Below, in pieces: positions 1 through 7,459 of a stretch of 64,000 nt of DNA. A program made the position numbers and the translations under genes. The stretch comes from an uncultured Collinsella sp. (GTDB lineage Bacteria > Actinomycetota > Coriobacteriia > Coriobacteriales > Coriobacteriaceae): positions 1 to 64,000 of the forward strand of contig CATVYG010000008.1 in NCBI GenBank assembly GCA_958348225.1. The letters are read 5' to 3'. The stretch's first letter is position 1. Each line of letters begins with the position of its first letter. The notes under the pieces are model-generated. The model saw only the letters and a program-made list of their open reading frames with translations. It made no database searches and was not told the DNA's origin.

Positions 1-123
1 GGCAATACGCTTGAGGATCCTTAAAAGAAAGTCCAGTTTATCCTTCCCACTCCAGTAGTCGCTATTTGTTCAGTCCAAGTTTCGGGGCGCAGTTCACTGT
101 CCCTTTGTGGTGGTTTCGACCGG

Positions 124-747
124 TTAGCCTTCGAGCTGAGCCACCTTGTAGCGGTAGGCTGCGGCGATGACGTCCTTGCAGCCCTCGCGGCCCAGCTTGG
201 CGCGGTTGACGACGATGTCCTTGCCGCTCGTCATCTTCCATTTTCCGGCACTGTAGCGCTTATAGAACGCCTCGCGCGCCTTCTGCTGCTGTTTGACCAG
301 ATTGGCGCCCTTCTTTTTGTTGAGGCCGCGCTTCTTGCGCACGATCTCGACGCGGTCCTCAAAAGGAGCGGTCACCAGCACGGCAATGTGATTGGGGTTG
401 TTGCGCAGCAGGTAATCGGACAGACGGCCTTCGATAATGCAGCTCTCGGTCTCGCCCAGATCCAAAATCACCTGGCTCATCTTTTGGAACAACTTGTCCG
501 AGTACGAACGCGCATCGTAGCGGTCGGGCAGAAACGCCATGTTCTCCACGGCCAGGCGCTCGTCGTAGGCAGCCATCTTGTCGAGCGACTCGCCCGCGCG
601 CAGCGACGCACGCACCAGCAGCTCGTTATCGTACAGCGGAATCCCCAACTCATCGGCAAGGATACGGCCAATCTCGTGGCCCTCGGCACCAAAGTCGCGC
701 GCGATGGTAATGACCACAGGACTCTTCTTATTCACCAGATCGCTCAT
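124..747 (-). CDS. Cytidylate kinase-like protein (AAA_26 type)
   Basis: The 207-residue product resembles the cytidylate-kinase-like family, cytosolic P-loop proteins of unproven substrate. The N-terminus VVITIARDFGAEGHEIG (about residues 11-27) matches the family's glycine-rich nucleotide-binding start, and the rest has the expected mix of an Asn-Glu-Leu helix, a CIIEGRLSDYLL strand and a basic lid-like segment RKKRGLNKKKG. I chose the ATG at 745-747 because AAAGGA lies just upstream; a longer in-frame start has no such site. It follows the ABC importer permease on the same strand after about 50 bp that hold a short hairpin repeat, so it may be the last gene of that operon. True substrate is unknown. 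Confidence 0.75.
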   Translation of the reverse strand: MSDLVNKKSPVVITIARDFGAEGHEIGRILADELGIPLYDNELLVRASLRAGESLDKMAAYDERLAVENMAFLPDRYDARSYSDKLFQKMSQVILDLGETESCIIEGRLSDYLLRNNPNHIAVLVTAPFEDRVEIVRKKRGLNKKKGANLVKQQQKAREAFYKRYSAGKWKMTSGKDIVVNRAKLGREGCKDVIAAAYRYKVAQLEG

Positions 748-762
748 CGCGATTCCTTTCTC

Positions 763-800
763 TATGTGACAAAGGGGCTGTCCCTTTGCCACATTCTACG
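763..800. repeat. Short hairpin repeat (REP-like) between permease and kinase-like gene
   Basis: TGACAAAGGG and CCCTTTGCCACA form an imperfect hairpin around GCTGT. A related half-element, TCACTGTCCCTTTGTGG, lies at about 95-112. The short GTCCC-containing core links it to other intergenic hairpins in the window. It overlaps the end of the permease gene and could work as an mRNA 3' hairpin. Confidence 0.45.
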
Positions 801-1434
801 CTGCCACCATTCGCCTCTGATATGCCCTCACCAGCAGTGAGATACCAAAGTTGAGCACAAAGTACATCGCAAACACCAGGCCGTAGAGCATAAGCACCTG
901 CGACAAGTCAATCGCGTGGGCCATCACGACATTTGCCGTGTACATGAGCTCGGCCACGTTAATGCCCGAAAGGTACGAACTGTCCTTAATGACGGTCGTG
1001 CACTGGCTAAACAACGCCGGAATGATCGTCTTAAACGTCTGCGGCAGAATGATGTAGCGCATGGTAGCAAAGAAGCCAAAGCCCTGGCTCTGCGCTGCCT
1101 CAAACTGGCCGCGCGGAATCGAGTTGAGGCCGCCGCGCACAATCTCGGCCATAACAGCACTGGTAAACAGCGTAAAGGCGATGGTCGAAATCACAATGTC
1201 CAAACCCTGCACCGTAAAGTAGATAAACAGGATCCACAGCAGGTTCGGCGTGCAGCGGAACAGCTCGATATAGGCGCTCACCAAAATACGGAACGGGCGG
1301 GGCGCATAGCTTTTAACGAGCGCCAGCACCGTGCCAAAGATGAGCGAGAAAAAGATCGACAGCGCCGAGATCTCGATTGTCTTAACAAAGCCGCCCCAAA
1401 TGTAGAGCAGGTTGGTCGCGTTGAAGATTTCCAT
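796..1434 (-). CDS. Polar amino-acid ABC transporter, permease 2
   Basis: This 212-residue inner-membrane permease belongs to the His/Glu/Gln/Arg/opine (HisMQ) family. It has about five hydrophobic segments and the cytoplasmic EAA loop (FEAAQSQGFGFFATMRYIIL, about residues 107-126) that docks on the ATPase. Its start is 3 bp from the stop of the first permease, so the two are translationally coupled and probably form the heterodimeric channel. The substrate cannot be read from the sequence; glutamate, glutamine or aspartate are likely for the family. Confidence 0.92.
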   Translation of the reverse strand: MEIFNATNLLYIWGGFVKTIEISALSIFFSLIFGTVLALVKSYAPRPFRILVSAYIELFRCTPNLLWILFIYFTVQGLDIVISTIAFTLFTSAVMAEIVRGGLNSIPRGQFEAAQSQGFGFFATMRYIILPQTFKTIIPALFSQCTTVIKDSSYLSGINVAELMYTANVVMAHAIDLSQVLMLYGLVFAMYFVLNFGISLLVRAYQRRMVAA

Positions 1435-1437
1435 GCG

Positions 1438-2184
1438 CTAGGCCTCCTCTACGTTGTCGAGCCCCAGCTCGGCCAGGCTCACGCCGCGCGGACGCTCCTT
1501 GGAGCGGCGCTCGAGCCACTGCACCAGCATGGCGAGCGGAAAGCAGATGATGAAGTACATAAGGCAGCAGACGATGTATCCCTGCAGGTAACCGTACAGA
1601 CTCACAAAGTTGTCGGAACGGTACATAAGGTCGCCGCCGGCCACAAGCGCCAGCACCGACGTATTCTTGACCAGGTTGAGCGCCTGGTTACACAGCGGCG
1701 GCAAAATGATCTTGAATGTCTGGGGCAGCACGATGTACCAGTACGCCTGCGCACGGGTGAAGCCCTGGCTCTGGGCCGCCTCCATCTGACCGCGCGGAAC
1801 CGCCTCGATACCGGTGCGGATGACCTCCGAAATGTAGGCCGCGTGATACAGACCCACGCCCAAGAAGCCCAGCACGAACGGCGCGATGCGCACCGGCTGG
1901 TCGGCACCGGTTATGGCCTGCAAAAACTGCGGACCGGCCATGTACATAAAGAGCACCTGTACGGGCAACGGGGTGTTCTGGTAAAACTCCACGTACACGC
2001 GGCTTATGGCGCGCAGCACGCGCGAGCGAGTGGTAGAGAACACGCCCAGCAGTGTGCCCAGCACCAGTGACAGCAGCAGACCGGCAACGACCACCTGCAG
2101 CGTCACGCCAAAGCCCTCCCAGAAGGGCCCCATGTTTTGAAATGTCGTCGACCAACGGTCGGCGTCAAATAATCCTTCGAGCAT
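1438..2184 (-). CDS. Polar amino-acid ABC transporter, permease 1
   Basis: A 248-residue HisMQ-family permease with several membrane segments and the EAA motif MEAAQSQGFTRAQAYWYIVL. The start at 2184 (MLEGLFDADRW) is preceded by GGAAGGAAT; an upstream in-frame ATG lacks a ribosome site. It lies between the binding-protein gene (25 bp) and the second permease (3 bp) in the order ATPase, binding protein, permease, permease, the usual layout of a complete uptake operon. Confidence 0.92.
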   Translation of the reverse strand: MLEGLFDADRWSTTFQNMGPFWEGFGVTLQVVVAGLLLSLVLGTLLGVFSTTRSRVLRAISRVYVEFYQNTPLPVQVLFMYMAGPQFLQAITGADQPVRIAPFVLGFLGVGLYHAAYISEVIRTGIEAVPRGQMEAAQSQGFTRAQAYWYIVLPQTFKIILPPLCNQALNLVKNTSVLALVAGGDLMYRSDNFVSLYGYLQGYIVCCLMYFIICFPLAMLVQWLERRSKERPRGVSLAELGLDNVEEA

Positions 2185-2209
2185 TTGATTCCTTCCTTGG
2201 ACGATGCGC

Positions 2210-3085
2210 CTATACAAGACCCCAGGTCTTGACCTCTTGGTCGAGCCAGCCGTCGGCCAGGCGATCGCAAATCACCTGATCGACCACGGCCGAAAGGTCG
2301 CAGCCCTTCTTGGTCGCCACGCCGTAGCCCTGCTCGCCAAACTTGACCTCGGGCTGCAGCAGCTCAACGGTCTCGTTCATATAACCGGCCAGCGTGGAGC
2401 GGTCCATGGCAAAGACGTCGATATTGCCGGCGTCGAGCGAACTCTTGATGATGGGGTAGCCGCTAAAGGCCCTAAACTCGGGCTTGCAGCTAAAGCCGTT
2501 GTCCTTGATCATCTGCTCGATCAGGCTCTGCGTGGTAGCACCCTGGCTCACGCCGATAATCTTGCCGTCCAGGTCCTCAATCGAGGTAAAACCCGAACGC
2601 TTCTTGACCATGAGTCCCACGTAGTCGGTGCGGTACGGCGTCGAGAAATCCCAGCTCTTTTTGCGCTCGTCGGTGATGGTGTAGGTCGCCGCGACCACGT
2701 CGAGTTGGCCGTTATCGATCAGCGGCCCGCGCGTCTTGGGCGTTACATCGGTAAACTCGACTAGCTCCTGGGCGCGAGCATCCTTGTAGCTCACACCAAA
2801 GACGGCAGCGGCGATCTGGTAGCACAAATCGACTTCCATGCCCTCAAAGCGGCCCTTGGCGGTGTCGTAATAGCCATAGCCGGGAACGTCCTTCTTAACG
2901 CCGGCATTCAGATGGCCACGCGACTTGATGGCCGCAAGCTTGGACCCCTTGTCGGAGCCCTCGCCGCTGGTGGAGTTGCCGCAACCGGTAAGCGCGGTCC
3001 CCGTCAGCGCAAGCATGCCGGCGCCAGCCAGCTGCAAAAAGTGACGGCGCGACACGGCCGCCCTCGTCATATCCGTCATGTCCAT
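2210..3085 (-). CDS. Amino-acid ABC transporter substrate-binding lipoprotein with Tat-type signal
   Basis: A 291-residue family 3 extracellular solute-binding protein. The N-terminus carries a twin-arginine motif (SRRHFLQLAG), a hydrophobic core and a lipobox ending in Cys (LTGC), so it is predicted to be exported folded and anchored as a lipoprotein. The mature part has typical family blocks: GYYDTAKGRFEGMEVDLC near the start and GKIIGVSQGATTQS in the second lobe. The start is ATG at 3083-3085, or a GTG one codon upstream. It is 8 bp downstream of the ATPase gene. Confidence 0.93.
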   Translation of the reverse strand: MDMTDMTRAAVSRRHFLQLAGAGMLALTGTALTGCGNSTSGEGSDKGSKLAAIKSRGHLNAGVKKDVPGYGYYDTAKGRFEGMEVDLCYQIAAAVFGVSYKDARAQELVEFTDVTPKTRGPLIDNGQLDVVAATYTITDERKKSWDFSTPYRTDYVGLMVKKRSGFTSIEDLDGKIIGVSQGATTQSLIEQMIKDNGFSCKPEFRAFSGYPIIKSSLDAGNIDVFAMDRSTLAGYMNETVELLQPEVKFGEQGYGVATKKGCDLSAVVDQVICDRLADGWLDQEVKTWGLV

Positions 3086-3093
3086 CACCGCGC

Positions 3094-3825
3094 CTAGTGC
3101 AGAATCTTGGACAGGAACTCACGGCAGCGCGGGTTCTCGGGGTTATCGAAGAAGTGCTCAGGCGTGCCCTCCTCCAGAATGCGGCCGTCCTCCATAAAGA
3201 TGACGCGGTCGGCCACCTGGCGCGCAAAGCCCATCTCATGCGTCACGCAGATCATGGTGATATCCTCCTGCGCGAGCTCAATCATAACGTCCAGAACCTC
3301 CTGGACCATCTCGGGGTCGAGCGCCGAGGTCGGCTCGTCAAACAGGATGATGGGCTGCTTGGTGCACAGAGCACGGGCGATGGCGATGCGCTGTTGCTGA
3401 CCACCCGAGAGATTCTGCGGATACTCGCCGGCCTTATGCGCCATGCCGACGCGCTTGAGCGCGGCGATGGCGATCTCGGTCGCCTCCTCCTTGCTCTTCT
3501 TTTGCAGCTTGATGGGCGCGAGCGTCAGGTTGCCCAGCACCGTCATGTTGGGATACAGGTTGAACTGCTGAAACACCATGGAGCTGTACTTACGAGCCAT
3601 CTCCAGGTGATTCTTTTTGGTGAGCGGCGTACCGTCGATGACGACCTCGCCCGACGTGGGCTCCTCCAGATAATCGACGCAACGGATGAGCGTCGACTTA
3701 CCCGAGCCGGAAGGCCCGATCATTACGAGCTTCTCGCCGCGCTTGACGGTGAGATTGATATCTTTGAGCACATGCAGGTCGCCAAAGTACTTGTTGAGAT
3801 GCTTGATCTCGATCATGTCTGCCAT
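3094..3825 (-). CDS. glnQ: Amino-acid ABC transporter ATP-binding protein (GlnQ type)
   Basis: A 243-residue ATPase of the polar amino-acid uptake family. Walker A is GPSGSGKST (about residues 38-46), the Q-loop lies in MVFQQFNLYPNMTV, the signature is LSGGQQQRIAIARAL, Walker B is IILFDEPTSALDPEM and the switch His is in VTHEMGFA. AAGGGA precedes the ATG. It is the first gene of the importer operon. The symbol marks the family; the substrate was not determined. Confidence 0.93.
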   Translation of the reverse strand: MADMIEIKHLNKYFGDLHVLKDINLTVKRGEKLVMIGPSGSGKSTLIRCVDYLEEPTSGEVVIDGTPLTKKNHLEMARKYSSMVFQQFNLYPNMTVLGNLTLAPIKLQKKSKEEATEIAIAALKRVGMAHKAGEYPQNLSGGQQQRIAIARALCTKQPIILFDEPTSALDPEMVQEVLDVMIELAQEDITMICVTHEMGFARQVADRVIFMEDGRILEEGTPEHFFDNPENPRCREFLSKILH

Positions 3826-3930
3826 GAATGTCCCTTCCCTGCGTTTACACGAGTTGCACTATTGTACGGAAAGAACCACGTTTCCGCAGCCCACACTACA
3901 TTCCCGTAAAGAACCCGCAACCTTTAACCC

Positions 3931-3963
3931 ACTCATTTAAGTCTGTCCCCAATGAGCACCCAA
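3931..3963. repeat. REP-like hairpin repeat, copy 1
   Basis: CTCATT and AATGAG pair around a loop that includes GTCCCC. A second copy at 6652-6684 agrees at about 24 of 33 positions by eye, and its stem bases differ but still pair. It sits upstream of the amino-acid importer operon. Confidence 0.55.
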
Positions 3964-4026
3964 CGACCAGCCAGGGGAGGTGCCCTTCATCAGGCCCGAA
4001 AATAATACAACCGCCCTTGTTGAGCA

Positions 4027-4176
4027 TAAGTCAGCGAAAACCCGTACACGCGAGCAAGGTGACGTGAAATGAAAGGGCGCAGACCTTATGGTCGCGCCCT
4101 TGAAATTGAACGTCAGATTGCCGCGTGTACGGGTTTGCAGCGTCGAGCCGTTACGCGGTTTGGTAAAACCGCGTAA
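4027..4176 (+). ncRNA. Novel ~150-nt structured element, copy 1
   Basis: Conserved blocks shared with 22163-22311 are TAAGTCAGCGAAA (4027-4039), CAAGGTG (4055-4061), CAGATTG (4114-4120), TTGCAGCGTCGAG (4135-4147) and a 24-nt terminal hairpin (4153-4176). Between them three nested stems pair: P1 4038-4052 with 4122-4136 (15 bp), P2 TGACGT with ACGTCA (4060-4065, 4110-4115) and P3 AAGGGCGC with GCGCCCTT (4073-4080, 4094-4101). In the other copy the same stems have different bases that still pair. It occupies most of the 355-bp gap between yqeY and the importer operon. Whether it acts as RNA or as folded single-stranded DNA is unknown, and the ncRNA type is provisional. Confidence 0.6.
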
Positions 4177-4180
4177 CAAA

Positions 4181-4624
4181 TTACGCGAGTTTGGCTCCGA
4201 CGATCTTTGCCGCGGCCGGCTTATCGAAGTTACCGCCAGTGGCCTTGCCCAGAGCGCCCATGACCTGGCCCATCTGCTTCTTAGAGGTCGCGCCCAGCTC
4301 GGCGATGACTTGCTCGATCAGAGCCTCGAGCTCCTCGCCCGAAACCTGCGCGGGCAGCAGGCTCTCCAGAATCTTGACCTGCTCGGTCAGGTTGTCGGTA
4401 CGCTCCTGGTCGGTACCGGCCTTAATGGACATCTCCAGCGTCTCGCTCGTCTGCTTAATCAGACGCTTGATCATGCTGTTGACGTCTTCCTCGGTCACGT
4501 CGCGGCGCTCGTTAACCTCGATATTCTTCACCTCGGCCTTGACCTGGCGAATGATGGACAGGCGAACCTTATCCTTGGCCTTCATGGCGGCGATCATTTC
4601 CTGCTGCAGCTCTTCGTTGGTCAT
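4181..4624 (-). CDS. yqeY: GatB/YqeY domain-containing protein
   Basis: A 147-residue helical protein matching the YqeY family, related to the tail domain of the GatB amidotransferase subunit. The opening EMIAAMKAKDKVRLSIIRQVKAEV, the central LLPAQVSGEELEALI and the C-terminal SKKQMGQVMGALGK are family blocks. Function is unproven; a role at tRNA is proposed for the family. I use the ATG at 4622-4624 with GGAGG eight bases upstream; a TTG six bases earlier would sit on that site. It follows the PpiC foldase gene by 54 bp and is probably co-transcribed. Confidence 0.9.
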   Translation of the reverse strand: MTNEELQQEMIAAMKAKDKVRLSIIRQVKAEVKNIEVNERRDVTEEDVNSMIKRLIKQTSETLEMSIKAGTDQERTDNLTEQVKILESLLPAQVSGEELEALIEQVIAELGATSKKQMGQVMGALGKATGGNFDKPAAAKIVGAKLA

Positions 4625-4678
4625 CTGCAAATCCTCCTCAATAGTGTGGGCGACACTCGAGCGAGCGCCGCCCCATGA

Positions 4679-5902
4679 TTACTCAGTCGTCGACGAATCG
4701 TCGGTCGAACTCTTGGTGACGCCCTTCAGGCTGACGTTGTACGGCACGTCTTTGGGCATGGGGTTAACGGTGATGTCGGCGTCCTTCTTGTACTGCTCCA
4801 GCCACTCGCTGTACGCGGTGCTTGCCGCCTGCGTCTTCACCACGTTGGAGACGTACTTCTTAATGTCCTTGGGCACCTGCTTAATGTCATCGACCTGGTT
4901 ATCGACATGGAAGTAGTCGGTGCACTTGATGATGTGATAACCATAGGTCGACTCGACGACGTCGCTCACGTCGCCCTTGTTGAGCCCCTCGAGCGCCGCC
5001 TGGTAGCTGTCGACGAAGGTAGTGAGCTTATCCCAGCCCACATCGCCCTTCTTCTCCTTGGAGCCGGTATCGTCGGAGTACTGCTCCACGGCGTCCTCAA
5101 AGCTCAGCTCGCCGGAGTTAATCTTGTCCAGGCACTCCTGTGCCTTGGCCTTGGCGGCGGCCTTGTCCTCGTCGGATGCGTCGGAATCAACCTTAATCAG
5201 GATGTTCGACGAGCGGCGGGCATCGTTGTAGTTAGACAGGTTCTCGTTGATGTAATCGACGATCTCGCTGTCCTTGGGCTTGCTGGTGGGCGCCACGGCA
5301 TCCTTGAGCTTCTGCTGCGCCAGGCTCTCCTTGAGCGAATCCTTGTAGGTGTCCTCGGTGTAGCCGTAGGTCTTAAGGGTCTTCTTAAAGGTCTTGGCAC
5401 CGCCCGCGCTCTTGCACGCGTCCTTCCATGCCTTCTCGACCTCCTCGTCCGACACCGTCACGCCGTTTTCCTTCTGCGCCTGCTGAAGCAGAATCTGCTG
5501 CGTGTAGGAATCGATGAGCTGCTTGCGGTACTTCTTGGGCGTCAGATCGTTGTCGACCAGATACTGCGCCCAGTCCTTGTCCTTGGTGTAGCCGTAGGAC
5601 GTGCGCATGCTCATGATTTGCTTGGTCACGGTATCCTCGGTGAGGTTGGTGCCATTGATGGTGGCAGCCACGCCACCAGTGAGCTTATAGCCCGAGCTGG
5701 CGCTTTCGGTCTGCGACATCAGGCCGGAGCACGCCATGGCCGAGACGGAAAGCAGCATTGCCAGCACGCCGATAACCACCAGGACGACCTTGACGGTCTT
5801 AGACACGTACGTCTTGCGCTGCTTCTTACGAGAGCTGGAGGCAGCACGAGTCTGCTGCTCGGGCGTCGGCGCGGCCTCGGAGTTCTTTTTCTTGTTTGCC
5901 AT
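4679..5902 (-). CDS. Peptidyl-prolyl isomerase, PrsA/SurA-like foldase lipoprotein
   Basis: A 407-residue exported foldase. After a basic, Lys/Arg-rich cytoplasmic tail comes one hydrophobic segment (about residues 38-56) ending in a lipobox-like AMAC. The mature protein has a SurA-like helical N-domain and then a parvulin (PpiC) domain: SSNILIKVDSD through STYGYHIIKC, with the DVGWDKLTTF block. The C-terminus is Ser/Thr/Asp-rich. It should help secreted proteins fold outside the membrane. It lies between the PTS IIA protein and yqeY on one strand. Confidence 0.88.
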   Translation of the reverse strand: MANKKKNSEAAPTPEQQTRAASSSRKKQRKTYVSKTVKVVLVVIGVLAMLLSVSAMACSGLMSQTESASSGYKLTGGVAATINGTNLTEDTVTKQIMSMRTSYGYTKDKDWAQYLVDNDLTPKKYRKQLIDSYTQQILLQQAQKENGVTVSDEEVEKAWKDACKSAGGAKTFKKTLKTYGYTEDTYKDSLKESLAQQKLKDAVAPTSKPKDSEIVDYINENLSNYNDARRSSNILIKVDSDASDEDKAAAKAKAQECLDKINSGELSFEDAVEQYSDDTGSKEKKGDVGWDKLTTFVDSYQAALEGLNKGDVSDVVESTYGYHIIKCTDYFHVDNQVDDIKQVPKDIKKYVSNVVKTQAASTAYSEWLEQYKKDADITVNPMPKDVPYNVSLKGVTKSSTDDSSTTE

Positions 5903-5977
5903 AGTTGGCCTTTCGCATCACGAATCGAACAAACGCCATTGTGTCACAACGCGGCCCCCGCGACACACCTGGTGTAT

Positions 5978-6020
5978 GGGGGACAGGTTAATCTGCACCA
6001 TTTTGGTGCAAAGGGGGTCT
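5978..6020. repeat. Intergenic hairpin repeat with GGGGACAGGTT core
   Basis: A GGGGGACAGGTTAATCTG segment is followed by the perfect hairpin TGCACC-ATTTT-GGTGCA (5994-6010) and then AAAGGGGG. A related GGGGACAGGTT core occurs on the minus strand at 8676-8711. Such repeats are often tied to REP-associated Y1 transposases; no such gene is in this window. Confidence 0.5.
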
Positions 6021-6041
6021 GTTCTGGCTGTTGGCAGTTAG

Positions 6042-6104
6042 AGACATTCCTTTTCTGTCGGCAGCTATGGACATTCCCCAAGCGCCGGCAGAAAAGGAAT
6101 GTCC
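6042..6104. repeat. 20-bp inverted repeat
   Basis: GACATTCCTTTTCTGTCGGC at 6042-6061 pairs with GCCGGCAGAAAAGGAATGTC at 6084-6103, with one mismatch. The spacer repeats GGACATTCC in direct orientation. It lies just 3' of the PTS IIA gene and may act as its 3' end or as a mobile hairpin. Confidence 0.6.
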
Positions 6105-6127
6105 CCAAATGCCGGCTTAGCTCCACC

Positions 6128-6592
6128 TTAAAAGTGGCGGCGGATGGCGTCGACCATGCCCTGCGACGTGGTTTGGCCGAGTACATCGGCTGCGGCGTCG
6201 GCATCCATAAAGATATTCATGAGCGCTTGCAGGGCCTCGACCTGGCCGCCCGGCTCGGCAATACCCAGATTGATGATGATCCGCGCCGGCACGGGGGAAC
6301 CCATGCCCGCCATAGCACTGAACGTCACGGGCGCGGCGGGCTTCACCACCGCGATATAGGGCTTAGCCACAAATCCGGGATCAGTATGTGGGATGGCGAT
6401 GTCGGCCGCCGGCATGGCAAGACCCGTGGGATAGGCATCTTCGCGCGTGCGGACGGCGTCGAGCCAACCGGGCGCAATGTAGCCGCGAGGTGCAAGCTCG
6501 CCCTCGAGCCGCGCAAACACCTCATCCGGCGTCGCGCACTCCCAATCAAAAAACACCAGCTCAGGCGTAAACAGTGCTTCGTTATCCGCCAT
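6128..6592 (-). CDS. PTS fructose/galactitol-type EIIA domain protein (orphan)
   Basis: A 154-residue single-domain PTS EIIA of the mannitol/fructose/galactitol superfamily. The phosphorylatable His is expected at residue 69 in DIAIPHTD, and the C-terminal half (ARIIINLGI, EALQALMNIF) fits the fold. In complete systems it passes phosphate from HPr to an EIIB. No EIIB, EIIC or sugar gene is nearby; its neighbours are purN and a foldase. It may serve a distant transporter or act as a regulator. GAGAGG precedes the ATG. Confidence 0.85.
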   Translation of the reverse strand: MADNEALFTPELVFFDWECATPDEVFARLEGELAPRGYIAPGWLDAVRTREDAYPTGLAMPAADIAIPHTDPGFVAKPYIAVVKPAAPVTFSAMAGMGSPVPARIIINLGIAEPGGQVEALQALMNIFMDADAAADVLGQTTSQGMVDAIRRHF

Positions 6593-6635
6593 GCGCTCAC
6601 CTCTCTCACCTAGTCACCTGAGACGTTCTTAAACG

Positions 6636-6661
6636 ACTAGTCATTCAAACTAGTCATTCAA
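6636..6661. repeat. Tandem 13-bp repeat
   Basis: ACTAGTCATTCAA occurs twice without a spacer at 6636-6648 and 6649-6661. The second unit forms the left arm of the hairpin repeat at 6652-6684. It lies in the gap between purN and the PTS IIA gene. Confidence 0.75.
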
Positions 6662-6684
6662 AAACGTCCCCGATGACTACCCAA
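6652..6684. repeat. REP-like hairpin repeat, copy 2
   Basis: AGTCAT and ATGACT pair around a loop with GTCCCC. The copy at 3931-3963 has the same loop and flank (CCCAA) but a different, still complementary stem. It is located 3' of purN. Confidence 0.55.
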
Positions 6685-6757
6685 AACAAAAGGTGGCCAC
6701 GCGCGCCTTGGCGCCAATGACCACCCTGACCACTCAACTAAATTGTACTGTGCGCCG

Positions 6758-7459
6758 CTAGCCGCGAGGCGCATCAATTGCGACCTTGCCGTTCTCCAGC
6801 ACGTGGACGCGGCCGTCGGCGAGCATCTGAACAACCTCGGGATACAGCACGTGCTCGATCGCGTGGATGTGCTCCTCGAGCGTGTCGACATCCCAACCTT
6901 CCTCGACAGCCAGCGCGCGCTGGGCGATGATGGGGCCGTTGTCGTAGATCTCGTTGGCAAAATGTACGGTCACACCGGTCACCTTGACGCCGCGTGCAAA
7001 GGCATCGTCGATCGCATGCGCGCCGGTAAAGCTCGGCAGCAGCGCCGGATGCAAGTTGACCACGCGGTTGGGAAACGCCGCCAGCAGCGGCGTATGCACC
7101 ATGCGCATGTAACCGGCCATGACTACATATTCGCAGCCGCGCTCGAGCAGCTCGTGCGCGATGATCTCGTCGGCGGCGATGGGGTCGGCATAGACATCCT
7201 TGGACAGCGTAAGCGTCTGGATACCTGCACGCTCCGCACGCTGCAGACCCTTGGCCGAAGGACGACTCGACACCACGAGCTCAATCGAGGCATTGAGCTT
7301 ATCCGCGGCGATCAGGTCGATCAGCGCCTGCAGATTGGTGCCGGAACCGCTGATGAGCACACCGATCTTGAGCGGCTCAGCCGTATCGGTACCGGTCGGA
7401 CGGGTATAGGGCACAAAGTCCAGGCCCTCGGCGGCAGCCATCTGCTCGTTAGCGCTCAT
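6758..7459 (-). CDS. purN: Phosphoribosylglycinamide formyltransferase
   Basis: PurN moves a formyl group from 10-formyl-tetrahydrofolate to GAR, step 3 of purine synthesis. The 233-residue product has the PRPP-type phosphate loop ISGSGTNLQ (about residues 36-44), the catalytic block VNLHPALLPSF with Asn and His, GVTVHF and YDNGPIIAQ with the catalytic Asp. It carries about 30 extra residues before the domain. Its start overlaps the end of purM by 11 bp, so the two are translationally coupled. Confidence 0.96.
   Translation of the reverse strand: MSANEQMAAAEGLDFVPYTRPTGTDTAEPLKIGVLISGSGTNLQALIDLIAADKLNASIELVVSSRPSAKGLQRAERAGIQTLTLSKDVYADPIAADEIIAHELLERGCEYVVMAGYMRMVHTPLLAAFPNRVVNLHPALLPSFTGAHAIDDAFARGVKVTGVTVHFANEIYDNGPIIAQRALAVEEGWDVDTLEEHIHAIEHVLYPEVVQMLADGRVHVLENGKVAIDAPRG

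Noticed and set aside
1..123. Possible gene end at the left edge
   Set aside because: No open frame with a recognisable product enters from the edge; only a short AAAGG/CCTTT-type repeat piece was seen.
4027..4176. Copy 1 of the structured element as a riboswitch for the importer operon
   Set aside because: Its conserved strand is plus while the importer is read on minus, whereas copy 2 lies on the coding strand of its neighbour. One cis-regulatory role cannot fit both.
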